From the NCBI GenBank assembly GCA_937875645.1, contig CALLXO010000156.1, positions 1 to 8,101 of the forward strand: a stretch of DNA of 8,101 nt, written 5' to 3'. The translations under genes were made by a program, and so were the position numbers. Source of the DNA: an uncultured Clostridia bacterium. GTDB lineage: Bacteria; Bacillota; Clostridia; Christensenellales; CAG-314. Below the pieces are notes generated by a model. It did not search any database. It was not told where the DNA came from and worked only from the letters and a program-made list of their open reading frames with translations. Of the stretch, positions 5,716 to 8,101 are shown one piece after another; the stretch's first letter is position 1, and each line of letters opens with the position of its first letter.

Positions 5716-7494
5716 ATGGATACAACAATAGAAAGGCCAAAAAGAAGAAAATCATGGAGTTATATTAAAGACTTCATCCCCTACTATAAACCTTACAAAG
5801 CATTATTGTTTTTTGACATCCTGTGCGCCATAATTGCGACAGGATGTGATTTGGTTTTACCTCTTTTTGCACAGGTAATAACAAACGAAGCTAAGGAAGT
5901 GGGCTATATTGTACTCAACAGCGTGCTTTTTTATGGCGTTATTTTGTTGGGGATACGAGCAGTGGGCGTGTTTTGCCGTTTTTTTGTTAATAAATACGGT
6001 CATATTATGGGCGTTAAGATAGAGAGTGACCTACGACGCAATTTGTTTAGTCATTTAGAAAAACTGCCTCATACTTTTTTTGACAACAATAAGGTAGGCA
6101 GTTTGATGAGCCGCATAACTACTGACTTGTTTGACATAACGGAATTTTCGCACCATTGCCCTGAAACGCTAATTGTCAGCAGCGTGCAAATAGTGGCTAT
6201 TTTTACTATTTTAGCAATTCAACAGCCTTTTATGACGCTGTGCATCTTTGCGTTGTTGCCTTTTATGGCTTGGCTTACGGTAGTTTTTAACAACAAATGG
6301 GACGATAATTATCGCCAAAACCGACGTAATATGAGCGAAATCAACGCTCAGGTGGAAGATAGCCTTAGCGGCATAAGAGTGGTAAAAGCTTTTGCCAACG
6401 AAGACCTCGAAGCAGAAAAGTTTGAAAAAGGAAACCAGAATTTTGTAAAAACAAAATCTAAAACCTATCATTATATGGGTACATTTTTTGCCGCATTAAA
6501 AGGTATGGACGCTTTTATGTACATAAGCATACTAATTTTAGGCGGTATATTTAAAATTGATGCGGGATTGTTTATTGTTTATCTGTTATATGCTTCCACG
6601 CTCATGAATACGCTAATAAGTTTTGCCGATTATTCCGAGCAGTTTCAAAAAGGCATTACCGCTTTTGTCCGTTATCAACAGATTATAGATACTCCTGTTA
6701 CAATTACTGACGCACCTGACGCTATTGACATTGATACAATAAAAGGCGACATTGTATTTGATGACGTAACTTTTGCTTATAAATTGGACACACGCAATGT
6801 TCTTAACAACTTAAACTTAACAGTTAGTAGCGGCGAATTAGTGGCGTTGGTGGGACCGTCCGGCGGGGGGAAAACTACCATTGCAAATCTTATCCCGCGT
6901 TTTTACGATGTTACAGAGGGGAAAATTACAATAGACGGAGTGGACGTGAAAAAAATCAGTTTATCCTCTTTGCGCAAAAACATAGGCATGGTTTTTCAGG
7001 ATGTATATTTGTTTTGGGGTACTGTGGCGGAAAATATCGCTTACGGAAAGCCTGATGCTACCCGGGAAGAAATTATATCAGCAGCAAAAAAAGCGGGCGC
7101 AGACGAGTTTATATCGAATTTGTCAAACGGTTACGATAGTTATGTTGGCGAAAAGGGCGTTAAACTCAGCGGCGGACAAAAGCAGCGCATAAGTATAGCA
7201 AGAATATTTTTAAAAGACCCGCCCTTTATAATTTTAGACGAAGCTACCAGCAGTTTGGACAACGAGAGCGAACTAAAAGTGCAACAGTCTCTTGACAAGC
7301 TTATTGTGGGTAGGACGGCAATAGTTATTGCTCACCGGCTTTCTACCATTCGCAACGCTAAAAAAATTGTGGTACTGACAGAAAGAGGCATTGAAGAAAT
7401 AGGTAATCACGATTATTTAATGAAACAAAAAGGATTGTACAGTCGACTTTATACCCTTTCGCAACGTACGCAAAAATTAGAGCAGGAAATTTAA
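5716..7494 (+). CDS. ABC exporter half-transporter (type I, MsbA/BmrA-like)
   Basis: This 592-residue protein has one transmembrane domain fused to one nucleotide-binding domain, the usual layout and length of a homodimeric or heterodimeric exporter subunit in the inner membrane. Six membrane segments lie at about 29-51, 66-90, 151-168, 171-191, 252-279 and 282-303. The ATPase domain has an A-loop Tyr355, Walker A GPSGGGKTT at 380-388 (K386), Q-loop Q428, signature LSGGQ at 484-488, Walker B IILDE with D508 and catalytic E509, and H-loop H540. All sites are intact, so it should be active; a homodimer is simplest, as no partner gene is adjacent. The substrate cannot be predicted: multidrug, lipid and peptide exporters look alike here. 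It starts 6 nt after the ATPase gene with no visible ribosome site, so translation probably depends on reinitiation. Whether it works with the nuclease pair is unknown. Confidence 0.92.
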   Translation: MDTTIERPKRRKSWSYIKDFIPYYKPYKALLFFDILCAIIATGCDLVLPLFAQVITNEAKEVGYIVLNSVLFYGVILLGIRAVGVFCRFFVNKYGHIMGVKIESDLRRNLFSHLEKLPHTFFDNNKVGSLMSRITTDLFDITEFSHHCPETLIVSSVQIVAIFTILAIQQPFMTLCIFALLPFMAWLTVVFNNKWDDNYRQNRRNMSEINAQVEDSLSGIRVVKAFANEDLEAEKFEKGNQNFVKTKSKTYHYMGTFFAALKGMDAFMYISILILGGIFKIDAGLFIVYLLYASTLMNTLISFADYSEQFQKGITAFVRYQQIIDTPVTITDAPDAIDIDTIKGDIVFDDVTFAYKLDTRNVLNNLNLTVSSGELVALVGPSGGGKTTIANLIPRFYDVTEGKITIDGVDVKKISLSSLRKNIGMVFQDVYLFWGTVAENIAYGKPDATREEIISAAKKAGADEFISNLSNGYDSYVGEKGVKLSGGQKQRISIARIFLKDPPFIILDEATSSLDNESELKVQQSLDKLIVGRTAIVIAHRLSTIRNAKKIVVLTERGIEEIGNHDYLMKQKGLYSRLYTLSQRTQKLEQEI

Positions 7495-7507
7495 TTGTCT
7501 AATTTTT
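7472..7507 (+). terminator. Possible weak terminator at the end of the ABC exporter gene
   Basis: AAAAATTAGA (7472-7481) and TCTAATTTTT (7498-7507) form a perfect 10-bp inverted repeat with a 16-nt loop. The repeat contains the exporter's TAA stop, and its 3' arm ends in five T. The stem has a single G-C pair, so it is weak, and the T run lies inside the stem. It could reduce read-through into hpt, but may be chance in AT-rich DNA. Confidence 0.35.
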
Positions 7508-7517
7508 AATATATCCC

Positions 7518-7546
7518 TTTACAAAACAGAGATAACATGTTTTAAT
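7518..7546 (+). promoter_or_regulatory. Promoter of hpt (extended -10)
   Basis: TTTACA at 7518-7523 (5 of 6) and TTTAAT at 7541-7546 (5 of 6) are spaced by 17 bp, with TGT directly before the -10. The expected start is near 7553, giving a leader of about 32 nt that includes the AGGAG ribosome site. This suggests hpt is transcribed independently of the exporter operon. Confidence 0.65.
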
Positions 7547-7584
7547 AGTATCAATATTTTTACATAAGCAAATAGGAGAACATA

Positions 7585-8101
7585 ATGGAAGAAAATTTAA
7601 TGAGAGACATTAAGCGCATACTGATAAGTAAGGAGCAAATAAAAGATAAATGCGAGGAGTTAGGTAAAAAAATTTCTTCAGATTACAAAGGCAAAAAACC
7701 GCTGTTTATATGCGTGCTTAAAGGCAGCGTTATGTTTTACGCCGATTTACTGCGGAATATCAGCATAGATTGCGAGTTGGAATTTATGGCAATAAGCAGT
7801 TACGGCACAGGCAAGAGTTCGAGCGGCGAAGTAAAAGTTGTTAAAGACTTAAACACTAAGGTGGAAGGCCGCGACATCATAATTGTAGAGGATATTGTAG
7901 ACACAGGCATCACCTTAATGTATCTTGTTAATCTGTTAAAGTGCAGAGGAGCAAACAGTGTGGAAATTTGCGCTCTGTTAGACAAAATAGAAAGGAGAGA
8001 GCGGGAAGTATATCCTAAATATAAAGGATTTGTTATCCCCAACGAATTTGTTGTGGGTTATGGTTTAGACTTTAACGAGAAATACCGCAATCTTCCTGAA
8101 G
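7585..8101 (+). CDS. hpt: Hypoxanthine (guanine) phosphoribosyltransferase, cut just before its end
   Basis: The open frame gives 172 codons and runs off the right edge without a stop. Bacterial enzymes of this family are about 175-185 residues, so only a few residues should be missing. It converts hypoxanthine or guanine plus PRPP to IMP or GMP in purine salvage in the cytoplasm. Visible motifs are VLKGSVMF near the PPi-binding loop (about 45-52), SSYGTGKSS on the flexible loop (about 72-80), the PRPP loop IIIVEDIVDTG ending at 108 with E102 and D103, and VVGYGLDFNEKYRNLPE at 156-172, which contacts base and metal. The start is supported by AGGAG at 7574-7578, 6 nt upstream. A second Met at residue 6 has no ribosome site. 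In many Firmicutes hpt sits near tilS and ftsH; what follows here is outside the window. Confidence 0.95.
   Translation, partial: MEENLMRDIKRILISKEQIKDKCEELGKKISSDYKGKKPLFICVLKGSVMFYADLLRNISIDCELEFMAISSYGTGKSSSGEVKVVKDLNTKVEGRDIIIVEDIVDTGITLMYLVNLLKCRGANSVEICALLDKIERREREVYPKYKGFVIPNEFVVGYGLDFNEKYRNLPE

Noticed and set aside
7800..8042. Minus-strand open frame of 80 codons opposite hpt
   Set aside because: It is the antisense shadow of the conserved phosphoribosyltransferase core, with no promoter or ribosome site.
1..8101. CRISPR array, insertion sequence, integrase site or phage genes
   Set aside because: No spaced direct repeats, terminal inverted repeats, transposase-like or phage-like proteins are visible; the gene content is ordinary chromosomal.

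Overview
The window is low-GC, with AT-rich gaps, AGGAGG-type ribosome binding sites, sigma-A-like promoters, TAA/TAG/TGA stops and a PyrR attenuator. This points to a Firmicute, most likely an uncultured member of the Clostridia. That assignment is inferred from gene content and signals, with no marker gene to confirm it. No mobile element, CRISPR array, tRNA or rRNA is visible.

Left part, minus strand. The window opens with the N-terminal 52 codons of an unrecognised small protein, driven by a promoter with perfect -35 and -10 boxes. Next comes a two-gene uracil salvage operon read right to left: pyrR (regulator and uracil phosphoribosyltransferase), then uraA (uracil permease), closed by an intrinsic terminator at 378-403. 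The 300-bp gap upstream of pyrR holds a complete attenuator: an extended -10 promoter, a PyrR-binding hairpin, an 18-nt-arm antiterminator and a terminator. The terminator's 3' arm carries the only plausible Shine-Dalgarno of pyrR. UraA imports uracil, PyrR can convert it to UMP, and UMP-loaded PyrR would then shut its own transcript down.

Middle and right, plus strand. A divergent operon encodes a SbcD/YhaO-like metallophosphoesterase nuclease, a SbcC/Rad50/YhaN-like ATPase with a membrane hairpin inside its coiled coil, and a full-length ABC exporter half-transporter. The first two overlap by ATGA and the third starts 6 nt after the second. The nuclease gene appears to be transcribed from a promoter whose expected start lies on its ATG, so its mRNA may be leaderless. 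A separate extended -10 promoter then drives hpt (hypoxanthine phosphoribosyltransferase), which is cut by the right edge a few residues before its expected end.

I found no clearly undescribed multi-gene system. The most unusual signals are the attenuator that appears to control transcription and ribosome access with one hairpin, the leaderless or near-leaderless transcripts, and the membrane-anchored SMC-like ATPase with an altered Walker A motif.
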